This document shows, piece after piece, positions 29,001-43,247 of a stretch of DNA of 64,000 nucleotides. Positions within the stretch are counted from its first letter, which is position 1; every line of letters starts with the position of its first letter. This DNA comes from Xestospongia bergquistia. Taxonomy: Eukaryota > Porifera > Demospongiae > Haplosclerida > Petrosiidae. The translations under genes were made by a program, and so were the position numbers. The notes below the pieces were generated by a model. That model did not search any database. It saw only the letters and a program-made list of their open reading frames with translations, and was not told the DNA's origin. The DNA lies in contig OZ014417.1 of assembly GCA_963965975.1 (NCBI GenBank), positions 7,312,821 to 7,376,820 of the forward strand, read 5' to 3'.

Positions 29001-29813
29001 ATTTTCACTAATACAAGATAAGGATTAAATTTTATATAGTATAGGCTAAAAGTTCATTTCATACATCAGATCAGGTATGTCTCAGAGGTCAAGTTATTAC
29101 ATGTACTAGATCTAACAGATTTAAAATTTTAAACAACATTATAATTGAAAAAATCATCCTATAATTGTTTTTTACTGACTTAGCAGTGAAACACTGACTA
29201 AGTTACATAGATTATATAATTTAGCAGTAGAGTCTACAAGCTATAGGATGCTAGAAAGAATGATCAGTCAACACCCACTGTTGCAACACTCACAGTTAGG
29301 GCTAATAAAATTCATTGGTTACTATATGTATTGTCAGTTAAGTTTTATTTCATTTGTCACTCTCAATTGTCACATAAAAAATATAAAATAACTATAATAC
29401 ATAACATGTAGTTCAAAATCATTATAAATTATTATTTATCATTATTGCCTGGTGCACTGCATATGCCAGGAAGTAAACATGATCGAAATAAAATAAACTA
29501 TAATATAATGTATAGTGAACTATAGTCACTTACCATAGTAGCCTAGATCTCTGCAGGCTCTTTCAGCTACATAATCATCAATATAAACATCAGTACCATT
29601 CAAACACACATTAATAAATGTGTTGTTATAGCACAACTCAAGGAGACCATAAACAATTTCATATGAACCATTTAGTCCAACAACTTCAGTGTCCATCTGA
29701 CGATATTTCAAGTTAACTTGTCCTTTGTAACTGCAATAACTTTGTGAGTTTGCTAGTAGGACATAACTAGTTAATAATAGAGCTATGAGGGTAATCACTA
29801 ATGAACCCTTCAT
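4265..29813 (-). CDS. Giant adhesion GPCR: 23 SRCR, Ig x4, EGF, HormR, GAIN/GPS, 7TM
   Basis: I could chain 64 coding exons from ATG at 29811-29813 to TAA at 4265-4267. Every junction uses GT..AG and keeps phase; the exon sum is 12,636 nt, exactly 4,212 codons (4,211 aa plus stop). The start is supported by a signal peptide (MKGSLVITLIALLLTSYVLL, then Ala-Asn-Ser-Gln before the first SRCR). Order: SRCR 1-23 (to about residue 2896), Ig 1-3, EGF, Ig 4, RRKR site with SEA-like segment, HormR-like, GAIN/GPS (to about 3817), Pro/Thr stalk, seven transmembrane helices, cytoplasmic tail. GAIN/GPS plus 7TM places it firmly in the adhesion GPCR class. The ligand is unknown; SRCR and Ig arrays suggest extracellular recognition. 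Component blocks and exons are listed separately. Alternative: two or more genes; against this, no internal signal peptide or stop interrupts the frame chain. Confidence 0.9.
5492..5873. repeat. 50-60 bp tandem repeat in receptor TM2/TM3 intron
   Basis: About seven copies, recognised by the plus-strand motif cagtacttactacagtgacc. On the sense (minus) strand each copy contains GTAGTAAGTACTG, which resembles a 5' splice site. The array fills most of the intron between exons 5279-5440 and 5930-6042. Confidence 0.9.
6507..7589 (-). other. GAIN domain with intact GPS cleavage site
   Basis: Exons 7455-7589, 7303-7397, 6700-7169 and 6507-6607. The helical part (AERLSSISSNAA..., LDDLLTTVDNLLDV) is followed by the beta part and the GPS: CVFWSITN, WSTDGC, CSCNHLSSF. 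All four GPS cysteines and both tryptophans are present. The HL/S tripeptide supports autoproteolysis between Leu and Ser, giving a tethered agonist starting SSFTIIE. Two AGs compete at the last acceptor (6607 or 6603 region), which changes only a residue or two. Confidence 0.95.
7877..8234 (-). other. Hormone-receptor-like (HormR/HRM) domain
   Basis: Two exons (8122-8234 and 7877-8008) encode DGCLSETLLIF...TITWPEV...ISCPCGNI...FATRSCTGDF...TWTTPNTAQC. The spacing of C-W-CP-C-W-C matches the HormR module that precedes GAIN in many adhesion receptors. Assigned from pattern and position. Confidence 0.65.
8386..8871 (-). other. Furin-type site and SEA-like segment
   Basis: Exons 8786-8871, 8584-8660 and 8386-8519 follow Ig4. 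They carry SSRRKRQNP, a canonical R-x-K-R furin consensus, then IEDAVEQARDMFLNEEV and a beta-rich stretch around LQIIFTMRVAVDAD. SEA-type domains occur at this position in some adhesion GPCRs. The SEA assignment is tentative because no clear GSxxV autocleavage motif is visible; the basic site is directly visible. Confidence 0.55.
9050..11357 (-). other. Ig-Ig-Ig-EGF-Ig block of the receptor
   Basis: Each domain occupies its own exon with phase-1 borders: Ig1 10983-11357, Ig2 10541-10846, Ig3 10138-10473, EGF 9801-9935, Ig4 9050-9316. Ig motifs are clear: cysteine in strand B, Trp in C (SIGWYRNG, PSVQWYF, SITWLKD, RIEWLKEG) and D.G.Y.C in F (DDGEYICI, NTGYYRCTG, DAGIYTCH, NRGQYRCRA). The EGF shows six cysteines ending YYCECFAGFIGTNCD and lacks an obvious calcium-binding DxxE start. 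The symmetric phase-1 exons allow shuffling. I infer that this block forms a stalk between the SRCR array and the cleavage domain. Confidence 0.93.
12820..13018. repeat. AT-rich tandem repeat in SRCR22 intron
   Basis: A (TA)n run is followed by four to five copies of a roughly 38-40 bp unit containing gttactattaatta. It lies between the two exons of SRCR domain 22. Confidence 0.8.
14440..14800. repeat. 45-bp tandem repeat in SRCR19/20 intron
   Basis: Repeated aaccaatgtcctattttact units, six or more imperfect copies, fill the intron between exons 14824-14997 and 14218-14403. I see no coding content. Confidence 0.85.
19166..19576 (-). other. SRCR domain 13 in a single exon
   Basis: A 411-nt exon encodes the whole domain (MRFGDNYYSTPY through GGPAVITCV). 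The sequence that would flank the usual mid-domain intron is fused as ASLGSSYVGYPYALFGQGNQ. Together with domain 5 it is one of only two intronless repeats in the array. Confidence 0.85.
22101..22306. mobile_element. MITE-like inverted repeat in SRCR9/10 intron
   Basis: The arm at 22101-22140 (ending gagaagggtctagcaa) is inverted at about 22267-22306 (starting tttgctagacccttctc), with a spacer of about 125 bp. Length and structure fit a small non-autonomous inverted-repeat element; no transposase is present. Target-site duplications were not resolved. Confidence 0.55.
25579..25959 (-). other. SRCR domain 5 in a single exon
   Basis: Both halves of the domain, from VDNNCYSS to GAGIVTCRQ, lie in one uninterrupted 381-nt exon. 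Most other domains are split by a phase-1 intron after the GYYG-like position. The intron has either been lost here or was never gained. A long (CT)n tract on the sense strand precedes its 3' splice site (plus strand 25968-25999). Confidence 0.85.
26085..26456. repeat. 24-30 bp tandem repeat in SRCR4/5 intron
   Basis: Repeats of acatataatactaatacatt with variable gg/tac linkers, about a dozen copies, end immediately upstream of exon 26462-26635 on the plus strand. On the sense strand they therefore begin next to the 5' splice site. Confidence 0.9.
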
Positions 29814-29925
29814 GGTGAATGAGCTAGGAGAGAGGGAGAGAGAGAGAGATTATTACAACCAGTCTTACATCTTTTTGAGTTTATATCCAATTATAGAAAT
29901 TATAGGGTTTTGTAAATTAACTTAC

Positions 29926-29951
29926 CACTCTTTAAATAAGCAGAAAGTGCT
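29926..29951 (-). other. Probable 26-nt 5' UTR micro-exon of the receptor
   Basis: On the minus strand a strong polypyrimidine tract and AG precede AGCACTTTCTGC, and a GTAAGTT donor follows AAGAGTG. The coding first exon also has its own acceptor just upstream of the ATG (minus-strand ...CTCTCCTAG, exon end near 29823). A transcript must therefore start further upstream. Inferred from splice sites only. Confidence 0.5.
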
Positions 29952-29999
29952 CTACACATAGAAAGTTCAGAAGAAAAAAAGAAAACGACTAACAGGAAA

Positions 30000-32900
30000 A
30001 AATAAAAAAATAAATGGTAAACATTTGCTCAGTACTTGTATACAACATTAAGTTTTAATATTTATTTAATATAGCAAAAGATATATTGTTAAAAATACCA
30101 GAACGTAATATCAATTTAGAATGGGGGAGTTACTACTACACCTTTTCATCATATATATAACAGTATACATAAGTTAATCCATCCCAAATCTGAGGCATTC
30201 TAATAATATTCATTAGTCTCAAGGTCAAATGGCAGCTGGTGTTCGTACACATAATTGATGTAACACACAATGGGTTTATAGTACTCCACCATAACACCTT
30301 ATAATAGTAGTGTTATAAGGAATCTTAACAATCTACTTTACAAAGTAAAATTTAAAGAGAAATGCACTATATCAACATTACAATGACAGCTTACATCCCT
30401 CAAGTAAGCAATGTTGCTGACACCATTAAGTCACAAAATATCAAACCAATATGGAAGTTAACACTACTACCAACTATTGTATACCTTTACCAATCACTGT
30501 TTGATATTCTTTTTTACTCTGATTGCACACAGTATAACAATAAGGTTCAATTTGATTTACCAAATATTTGCTATTGTTATTACTATTGTTACTTACTAAC
30601 ATTTCTATAATCTACTACTACAGTCATTGATCCATTGTATGTAATCTTTCTATTATCTCATGACTGCTAGATAACATATTTGTTAATGCTGTTTTAATTA
30701 TATTTTATTCATGCTAAAAATAAACACTAACTCAATTTTATAACTCTGACTAAGAATAAGCTAGAAAGAAATGCTTTATGCCATGAAAAAGACCTTTCAA
30801 GTCTGAAAGTTAATCAAAAAATTTGAGTGCTAACTATTTAGGTAAGTAGCAAATCATAAATCCATATAAAATGAATTGCATTCTTCACATTCCACCATGA
30901 CCTTATGTCACACATAATTTGCATATTATTAACAAATGCTTATTACAAGTGTTCAATCATTCTTGACATGAATAGAGTATAACTAAAACTAAAACACTTT
31001 TATTTAAGTCTAGTTGTGTTTAGTTAACTAATTATATCTATCTAAAATCATCTGCTGAGAGGACAAGACTAATAATAACTAACTAAAGTTCTGCTAGTTA
31101 TATTGATACATACAGAAAATGAGCCATAATATATTTTGATGATAGAAATGAATAGCTAATTTTGTCAATACTAATCAATAGAATGTAGTAGCACATACAT
31201 ACATACATACATACATAGTAGCAAATATATACATACATACATACATACATATATACATATATACATACATACATACATACATACATAGTAGCACATACAT
31301 ACATACATACATACATAGTAGCACATACATACATACATACATATATACATACATACTCATCATTTACAATATCTGTCAACTAACACTATACAGTAATTTG
31401 GCAGCCATATTGTATCATCTGACTGGTACTATAAAACTAATATTATGATGCTTATAAACTTAAGTCTAAGTTATATTGTTGACCAAACACTTACTGCATG
31501 CACTAATGGAAGGAGGAATTAGCTGAATGAAAATGATATAGAAATAAATGTATTGATGAGTAATACCTATTTGTACATCTATCTAAACATTCAATATAGC
31601 ATATTGCTATTTAAATTAACTAAAATCACATACAATAACTAAAGCACTTTATGCAGGATATAACTAACTAGAATTATTAGGAGCAAAACTAACTAAAAAC
31701 AATCATAAAGAAGCCAAAACTAACTAATACTAACTAAACGTAATCATAAAGAAGTCAAAACTAATTAATACCAAACTAAGGCCAAAAATGACTTATACTA
31801 ACTAAAAGTAAAAAATAACAACAACAAAAACTAGCAAACTACTAACATCTATAGTTAGTGCACGTACTTATTATTACAACATGGAGGATATAATTTGTTT
31901 CAACAAATAAATATTGTCACATTTGAAAATGTTATTAGAATAATCTATAAATGCCATAAGTTACAGCCCTACATTATTAGAACAAGTCCAGGAAGTGCAT
32001 GACAGGTAGAAAGGTAGTGAATATAGTCTTGTTAATAATATTCATGAGCATTAGGAATTCTATTAACACGACTCCTACACACTAATGAATGGATGGATGG
32101 ATGGATGGATGGATGATTGAATCATTGAAAACAAATATACTTGAAAATGAATGTCTATCAATATTGTTCAAACATTATTCATTTATTAAATGAATGACAA
32201 AAAAAGTTGACATGTGCAATAGATTAGGTCTTATCAGTATGAAGACAACTGTTTAGATATCTGGAATTATTTTCACATTCGTAATTAGTGTAAAAGAAAA
32301 AACAATTTATCAATGTTACAGATATTATATTTCACTTGTTACTTTGCTTTCAAAACTAGAATAGCCCACTAAAAATACATACAATAGGTAGCTTTAAATC
32401 ATAAAATATAACTTCAATATACATAACAATATACTCAGCAACATTTAGTGAGAAAATAAATGTTTTATTTGCCAAGGTTAGCATAATCACCAAACTAAGC
32501 CCGACATATGATTACAGATAACATTGTCAGATTTTAGTAAATCACAAAAATTTTAACTCAACAATATTTTCTTGGAAGCAATTTGCCAAATTTAATCCTC
32601 ACTAAATTAACTCATTATAAAATATATATTTAAACTACACAGCTATCAAGACTAGAATTGAGTTGATTACAATTCACCAGTCACAGTCTCAAGAATGCTG
32701 TTTATGATGTTGCTGTGTTATTGGTGTAAACATTAACATTAAAAGTTAAATAATTACTGCATGTTATTGTCATGAGAAAACCGGCATATAAAGTGTCAAT
32801 TGTCAAGAGAGAATACAGGTTGGCAAACGTCTGCTTGTAGGGGACACTTTGAAACCTCTTCAATACATATTTTATGTACACAAAAGTGGGACTAGAACAA

Positions 32901-35319
32901 GTTTTTACTGAATATAAATGATGTAAATAATATAGTATACTTCTCTTCTACTGAAGTTATGATTGCACTACACAAACCCAAGTGCATGTTGTCTGCACTG
33001 AAGCCACCCATTCTTTAGAAATACCCAGCTGTGAATACATGCCTAAAAAGTAGCAGGGTTTTTACCATCTACTAGACTACCAGCCTTCTATGTACGAATA
33101 TTTTGTGTCATACTTCATGCCTTGGGCATGAATATGATATGATAATAATCTTTGTAATAACACAATGATATCATATGCTATCTAAACTAAAGCCACCCAA
33201 TCCTTAGAAAACCCAGCCATGAATATAGGCTTGACAAGTAGCAGGGTTTTTACCATCAATGTGATGACCAGTAATACATTATTCTTTGAGTCAAATGGGC
33301 ACAAACACAGTAATCTTTGTACATTGATTACTTTATTCTTTAGAGAACAAAGTGTCAACTAGTCAAAGTGCATTAACAAAATGAAAGCTACAATTCTAAG
33401 ACATTAAAGCCAAACAGATTGACAATATCATTACATTACAATTATTGCGATACCAATACAGAACACACTGTTACTATCCCTGACTAGTTTGACAGGTATT
33501 TGACATCAATAGACATCGTATGACTACTATAGAAGTTACTACACAAAAAATACCAATCTTGTAATAGTTATGATGTTTCTGTACAGTCAATATTACCAGT
33601 ATTATATAGTATAAAAGTTACTGGGCTGTCAATATCAATATCACATGACAACTAAAGTATATGCTTCCAAAGAATATATTTCTTTTTACGAAGATTTAGT
33701 CTTTGCCATGAGACAATGTGTATACAAATTACAAAATTAATTTAGTAATATAGCAGATAGGAAGCAATCAAAAAAATAGAATCACACGTAAAGTTCTAAT
33801 GGTAATTGTTGTGTTTACAAAAAAATAATATATATACAATATATATATAGTATATATTATTACTTTGTACAGAGGATATTTACAAGTTAAGTAGTATTAT
33901 ATTATTGTAGTAATGTTTCAGTTTTTCTTTTTCACTTTTAGTTGATTATAGTTATATATTGGCCCTTGAACAATGTTTTTAGATGGCCATAGTTAGTTAT
34001 TTCTTGCATTATAAATATTTCAGTTATTGTATGTGGTCTTAGTTATAATGTAGATAAAGTGCTGGGAAGAATCACCTAATGAATAGTCTTAAACTAATAG
34101 ATTATTCAGAATGCTATAGACCAAGTTGTATTGTTTACTAAATAAATCAAACTCTTATTGGATGTATATAACTAGACTAAACTAAAAGGAATTTAGTTTT
34201 AATTATAATTAAATAAAATACCACTATATTACTGACAAAATATTCTTTGTATTTTGATGATATAATAATACCAGTTAAAGAGGATTGTGTGTTACAAAAA
34301 CAAATCTATCACAAAATATTTTGCTCAATTTATGATGTCAATATATAAAGTGTCATGAATGCTCCATGAAAAAACAACCTTCCAATAAGAGACATAAAAT
34401 ACTACTGTAGAACTTCCCTCCACTTAGCTTGTATAATCTCAGGTGATCTGATTGGTCAGGAAATCATAAAGCTTTCTTAGCTATTACCAAAGACATGAAA
34501 CTATACCTGACCTCAATTAGGATCGTGGACCAATATAGAAATTATTAAGGTAATATTAACTTTAGTTTGCATTTAGTTCCCATTAGACAGACCCACATTA
34601 AGGTTAGGGTTAATGTTAGGGTCATTGGGGTCAGGATTAGCAACCAATATAGGAGTATTGAGGCTATGCATCTACTTCTTACGCACCCACTGGCTCAAAT
34701 AAAGCCCTCCCTCTTCACATCTGTACTATGGCTTCATAAGATTTGTTTGTAGACTTCTAAACTTCATGGTTTCAATACTCTTAACCACCAAATCTTACTT
34801 ATATTGAAGTTATAAAACGATTCATGGCAAATTGACCATACAGGATGTGGTGCTTGTGCATGTAACCAGTTACCTAGCAATGTGCCACACAGTTATATTT
34901 TAGTAACCTTATAGGTTTAGGGAATTAAAAACCAGACCAATGAACAAATTTATGTACAAAAGCTGCTGCATCAACTAATATACGATGGTTCATTTAAAAC
35001 CACAAAGAAAATGTGTGGGACACTCACCAATAAGCCTAGCATAGTAATTCTACTCAACACACACACTCTCTCTCTTCCAAACAGCAAACAATTCAAGCCA
35101 TACAAATATATATATATACATAATAAAGTGTCTTAAGGCTGCATTATTGCAATTGAATTTCTAAATTATAATTGCAACTGCGCACGCTAACTTCAGACTA
35201 GTGATATATACAGAATGTAATGGAGAAACAGTAGCTGCAGCCAATAGCAGCTGCTAGTAAAATTGTAGCCCAGCTGCAAACACAGCATAGAAGTACATTT
35301 GTAACTATATCATACTTAC
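30000..35319. other. Long non-coding interval upstream of the receptor coding region
   Basis: I see no convincing exon chain. It holds (TACA)n at 31195-31360, (ATGG)n at about 32086-32115, and a degenerate TTAGGG-like stretch at about 34600-34640. If the 35.3-kb exon belongs to the receptor gene, this is its first intron. Confidence 0.6.
31194..31360. repeat. (TACA)n microsatellite blocks
   Basis: Several interrupted runs of acatacatacat are separated by tagtagc. The minus-strand open frames over it (MYVCMYVC-like) are repeat artefacts. Confidence 0.95.
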
Positions 35320-35430
35320 ATTTCGTGCTTGCTTTTTCGAGCAGACTTGTCTTGTTAGCAGCACTTCACACACCAGAGAAACTTCAAAGGATGAATGAAG
35401 ACTCAGCAACCAGCACTCGCTGTTCTTATA
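35320..35430 (-). promoter_or_regulatory. Candidate promoter and first non-coding exon (minus strand)
   Basis: On the minus strand a TATA-like TATAAGAACA (plus 35421-35430) is followed about 30 nt later by the probable start. The leader ends at a strong donor, CACGAAAT/GTAAGTATG (exon border 35320). There is no ATG-initiated long frame before the donor. It is the nearest upstream candidate partner for the acceptor at 29951, so I infer it is the first exon of the SRCR adhesion GPCR. It could instead begin an unrelated transcript. Confidence 0.4.
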
Positions 35431-36010
35431 TCAGACAGCACGTTTGAGCTACTATTAGCTCCGCCCACAATTATATCAATTAAATTAACTAATAAGTATG
35501 TTAGAAGGATCAATAGCTGGATGGATGGATGGATGGATGGATGAATGGATAAATGGATGAGCGAATAGATAGTTGTATTGATGGATAGATTAAAACCAAT
35601 TAAAGCTAGTCAAATTGACATGGCTGGATACATCAGACTATATTCATGACAATGCTTCATCAGTCCATAGAAACACGTATGAATGAACACTAAATATGTA
35701 ACCAAAAGTGTCTACCATTACTGTACTAGTGTAGCTCTTTATAGAAGTACAAGTTTCACAGAAAGGTATGTTATGTTTGCTATTAAAAAAATTGTACTTC
35801 AACCTGTAGTAATACTAACTTTATTAATAGCTGTCACTTCTATTTTTAGCTGCAAAAGGATTTAGTACTATTTATAGAACATGTGTTGATCACATGGAGA
35901 GTAGTTAACACTTATTCTAATGCTAATGATTATCTCTTGAATGTACTGTATACAGTATAGATTGTAACTATTGTTGCTGTACTACTAGTACATAAGTCTG
36001 TCACTACACA

Positions 36011-37016
36011 TATATAAGTATGAACTATCTATATAAATTGTGTATTATATAATATCATAGGATATTCTAATATAGCTTCGACACATTGTAGGTCTCTAGG
36101 TGAGTAAAATGTAGCAATGAATTTGGCATGGAAATTATTATCATATGTCATCTGTAACCGTCACATGTTGTTATATATGTTACATATATAGGCAAGGAAT
36201 GCATGTGTATGCTTTTGTCTAGATCATCAATTATATACATAGGTGTAGGAACAATTTTCTCATTGGGGGGGCACATATGCAACATTTTAACATTGTTCAG
36301 TTTAACAATGAAGTATTTCAAAAACAACCAAAATAAAACTTTCTGTCGTTTACACTGACAAAAAATTTTGAAATGTTTTTACATAAAATGTTCATCTACA
36401 GGTGTAAATTATATTATGAGGATAGGGATTGAAAAGTGGCTAATCTAAATCAGTTGATTGCGAAACCATCTCACAATATACCAAAAATATTGGGGGGGGG
36501 GGGGCCCACGTGCCCCCTGTTCCTACTCCTATGATATAGGAATATTGTAATAGGTACATAATTATATGTTAAGTGTTGCTAACATAAAATCGTAGTATGA
36601 GATATGACTAAGATGAGGAGAAGTCATCATGAAGAAATATTCTTTTTTGTCTACATCTCATTTTAGCTACTCTCATTTATGTCATTTTGCTTATGCAACT
36701 AAACCCTAAACCCTACAAAGATTATGGGCAAGGCAATACTTGTAGCTAAAATGAGAGTAGGACAAATGAGATGTAGGCAAAGTGAGAAACACCCATTATG
36801 AAATATTTAGTACATTAACAATCGAATTATAATATTTTTGTATATTTATGGTACATGTAGTTAGGATAGCAACAGATGACATATGGTAATTATTTCCATG
36901 CCAAATTCATTGCTACATTTTACTCACCTAAAGACCTACAATGTGTCGAAGCTATATTAGAATATCCTATGATATTATATAATACACAATTTATATAGAT
37001 AGTTCATACTTATATG
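36011..37016. mobile_element. Fold-back element with long inverted terminal repeats
   Basis: The left arm, about 36011-36158 (starting atataagtatgaactatct), is inverted at about 36868-37016 (ending agatagttcatacttatat). Arms of roughly 145 bp match closely. No transposase frame is present, so it fits a non-autonomous fold-back or MITE. A second inverted repeat is nested inside it (36238-36533). Confidence 0.7.
36238..36533. mobile_element. Nested MITE with gtaggaac termini
   Basis: The left end cataggtgtaggaac and the right end gttcctactcctatg are inverted copies. Poly-G blocks lie inside each end (about 36265 and 36492), and gcacgtgcccc-like sequence sits next to the right one. The element is about 296 bp with no coding sequence. 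Its position inside the larger fold-back element implies a later insertion. Confidence 0.6.
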
Positions 37017-38415
37017 TTTAAATGTGGTTTATATAGGTTAATGTAGTTGTAGACAGCTTATTATAGTAATTTTGAGATCATAGTTCCAGCTGGAGTCATT
37101 ATTGAACATTGATACTTTTCCCACACATTTTGCTCACTTGATTGTTCATACATTTCATGACATTAATTAGTTGATCGATGCTTCAATAATACACTTACAT
37201 AATATTCATAATAAGTGATATGCATGCACAAAAGGTAATGAGCTATATAAAAATTTACCTACCTTATCATATTAGTCACAGTTCAATGAGTTTTGACTAC
37301 CACTGAACCACTCACAAGCAAAGTTTGCCATTCATTAAAATGTATAATAATTTTAGTTACAATATCATTATTGTGAGATAAAACTGAAATTGCTTTTATT
37401 AGGCAGACAATAGTACTACCAGTATAGAAATGGCATGATGTTCTTTCTCTTTTTATGTTTAAAACACCTTTACTAAAAAACATTTAGTTATAGATAAATC
37501 ACAAAAATATATCGTTGTTTTCATTGATTATCCTCATCATAGAACATGTGAAAATTACTTAATATTGAATTGTAGAATCCAATTTATTAAATAGCTACAG
37601 CAGGAATAATGTTACTAATTATAGTAAAATTGACATAGTCGTGTCTATTACCTCACACATGTAGCTCATTATTACAACCTCCAACAACAGAATTTTAATT
37701 TCCTAAAGTTGACTTTCTAATCAATATTAATTATATATGCAGTGTGTATGATAAGTCCAACTACTCTTAGTTCACTATATTAATAATATATATATAATAT
37801 ATATAATAATATATGTTATATATAGATAATATATTTTCTTAGTTCAATATATTAATAACAGGTTTCAACAGATAATCAAATGTACTCTAATATTGTGATA
37901 AATAATTATATGTACTAATAATATGTGTTATTTAACAAGAAACAAATGAAAGCCTCTCTCTCTCTCTCTCTCTCTCTCTCTATTAAATTGTAACAGATGA
38001 TTGTCTTATTATACAATAACATTTTAAGATATTATTGAGAGATGTAGTGATAACTTAGACCTACGATCTACGTTAGCTACTACAAATGTAATGTAGATTG
38101 ATTTGTAAAATTGTTTGTGAGCCAACCTACCTCACCTCATTGTAGTATGAAGTAAGTGACAAAATAACAATTTAAAAGTAGTATATTAAGTACTGTTAAA
38201 GGAATGGTATACTTTAATTGGTAAACATTGAAACCTAACTGTATTAATTTAGCCATTTTTACCAATACTTAAAACAGTACTTTTTGATTGTCTATATTTG
38301 TCACATAGTTTATATATTAGCACTATATATATATATGTACGTTATAATATAATATAGATACTAACATGTATATAGCATGATGACCTATCAGTCTATATAT
38401 TAGTTCTAAGACACA

Positions 38416-38419
<4 letters not shown>

Positions 38420-38482
<63 letters not shown>
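38420..38482. repeat. (TA)n microsatellite
   Basis: About 60 bp of uninterrupted TA dinucleotides. Confidence 0.95.
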
Positions 38483-38483
<1 letters not shown>

Positions 38484-38654
38484 GTAGTATCAGTTTTATT
38501 TTATACATAGATATACAATTATGTTTGAATTGTTGTATTATACTTCCTCCACAAGTACATGTACTTCCAAATAGGTATACTTCCATTGGTTATTTATATT
38601 ACTTATCTAGTACTATAGTACCATTCCTAAGCTAGATGACTAATGTCTTTCTCT

Positions 38655-38945
38655 AGTCTGTTAAGCCACAATTATTAGAACTATGTCTTGATATAATCTT
38701 TACATTGGCATATACTAGAAGTACATTCTTGCTACAGCATATACCAACACTATGTCATTGCCTCTACATGAATGAACCATGTCCTAATTCTTGCCTCCTT
38801 CCCTCCAGAACTATGTCTTAGTTCTTGCCCTGGCATGCATCAGAGGCATTTGCCTGAATTATATATATATACCAGAACTATGTCTTAGTTCTTGCCCTAG
38901 CATGCATTTGAGCTATTTACCAGAATTATTTAACAGAACTATGTA
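38655..38945. repeat. Decayed 60-80 bp tandem repeat
   Basis: Diverged units share agaactatgtcttagttctt and a following cttgccc.ggcatgcat block. They lie between the TA tract and VMP1. Confidence 0.65.
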
Positions 38946-39743
38946 AGGAAACATATTATAAGATGGTATGTAAATGAAGGTGATTCTGTCTATGATATTT
39001 GCATCATCATTGAGTTCAATCATTTGCTGTGTCATTGTCTCTGTATTTTCTACACAAGAATTTATGGAATGTGAATTAGTTCTGTTAAAGATTTGGGAGG
39101 AAATGACAGGAACTTGTTGATGTTAATTAACATTAACACTGTTCTAACTAGACAGCAAGATTAAATTCTTCATGTAATTAGCTACTACTCTTAATTGACT
39201 TAAACATGAACTTTGGTATTCAAAAATACTGGCTTTAATTAGTAAGACTGTTTGTGGATATAATATTACTTCATAAAAAAAAAGATTAATATGTCTGTTT
39301 TTGTATAGAATTAGTATTTCTATATACCAGTGTAGGGTACTGGCATTCAGTACATGAGTACAATGTGTTATGCTAATGTACCAATGAAAAGTAACAAGGT
39401 ATCAATAATGATCACACAATGTTTACACAATTGTGATAGCTTTACACCTACTGTATCAATTTGTCTATACATCTGTTACTTACAGCAACAACTCTTTGTG
39501 TGCGATACTCATGGTGGTCACACTTTACTATGCACTGTAGGTAGCTATCAAGTTAGTCAACATTCTGTTCTATGTAGCAAATTGTGCAAAATCAACTTAT
39601 ACACAACTTTTTAATGATGAAATAATCTTTAACAGCTGGATGGGAAACATATTTATAATTTTCAGGCTTAATAATTTTAGAGCACATGTAGACACTTCGG
39701 TCACTCCCCTTTACACGCCTGACTTTATCTTGTCACCTTTTAT

Positions 39744-43247
<3,504 letters not shown>

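Larger units (their letters stand above)
11710..29741 (-). other. SRCR-like array: 23 domains, mostly two exons each
   Basis: Domains 1-23 (minus strand, N to C), exons: 1) 29534-29813+28501-28665; 2) 28141-28332+27803-27997; 3) 27539-27727+27154-27315; 4) 26782-26973+26462-26635; 5) 25579-25959; 6) 25227-25415+24856-25044; 7) 24555-24794+24102-24266; 8) 23716-23925+23317-23478; 9) 22979-23191+22376-22549; 10) 21739-21942+21023-21208; 11) 20593-20793+20347-20523; 12) 19971-20150+19699-19869; 13) 19166-19576; 14) 18858-19049+18323-18511; 15) 18067-18249+17783-17956; 16) 17344-17532+16738-16920; 17) 16474-16650+16203-16388; 18) 15910-16116+15641-15814; 19) 15366-15572+14824-14997; 20) 14218-14403+13950-14132; 21) 13738-13890+13461-13682; 22) 13057-13236+12407-12589; 23) 12147-12314+11710-11886. 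First halves show the SRCR pattern GRVEVC...W..VC (clearest in 23: TGRVEFCYFGEWRTICG). Second halves show ITCP...L..C......C...GG.A.I.C. The usual WLDDV.C.G.E segment is diverged, so these are atypical SRCRs. Confidence 0.88.
35431..39743. other. Intergenic region before VMP1
   Basis: No recognisable gene. Contents: an (ATGG)n run at 35518-35560, the fold-back element at 36011-37016, (CT)n at 37954-37981, (TA)n at 38420-38482, and a decayed tandem repeat at about 38655-38945. The plus-strand open frame at 39354-39614 has no family resemblance. Confidence 0.6.

Noticed and set aside
31098..31379. Cys/Tyr/Met-rich minus-strand open frames
   Set aside because: Translation of a TACA microsatellite only.
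34600..34645. TTAGGG-like cluster that might be an interstitial telomere
   Set aside because: Only two or three degenerate units; too short to call.
39354..39614. 86-aa plus-strand open frame upstream of VMP1
   Set aside because: No recognisable motif, no conserved splice context, and composition like the surrounding non-coding DNA.
30000..39743. Possible CRISPR, tRNA or rRNA genes in the 10-kb gap
   Set aside because: The tandem repeats lack spacer regularity, and I found no tRNA- or rRNA-like segments by eye. CRISPR is not expected in a eukaryotic genome.
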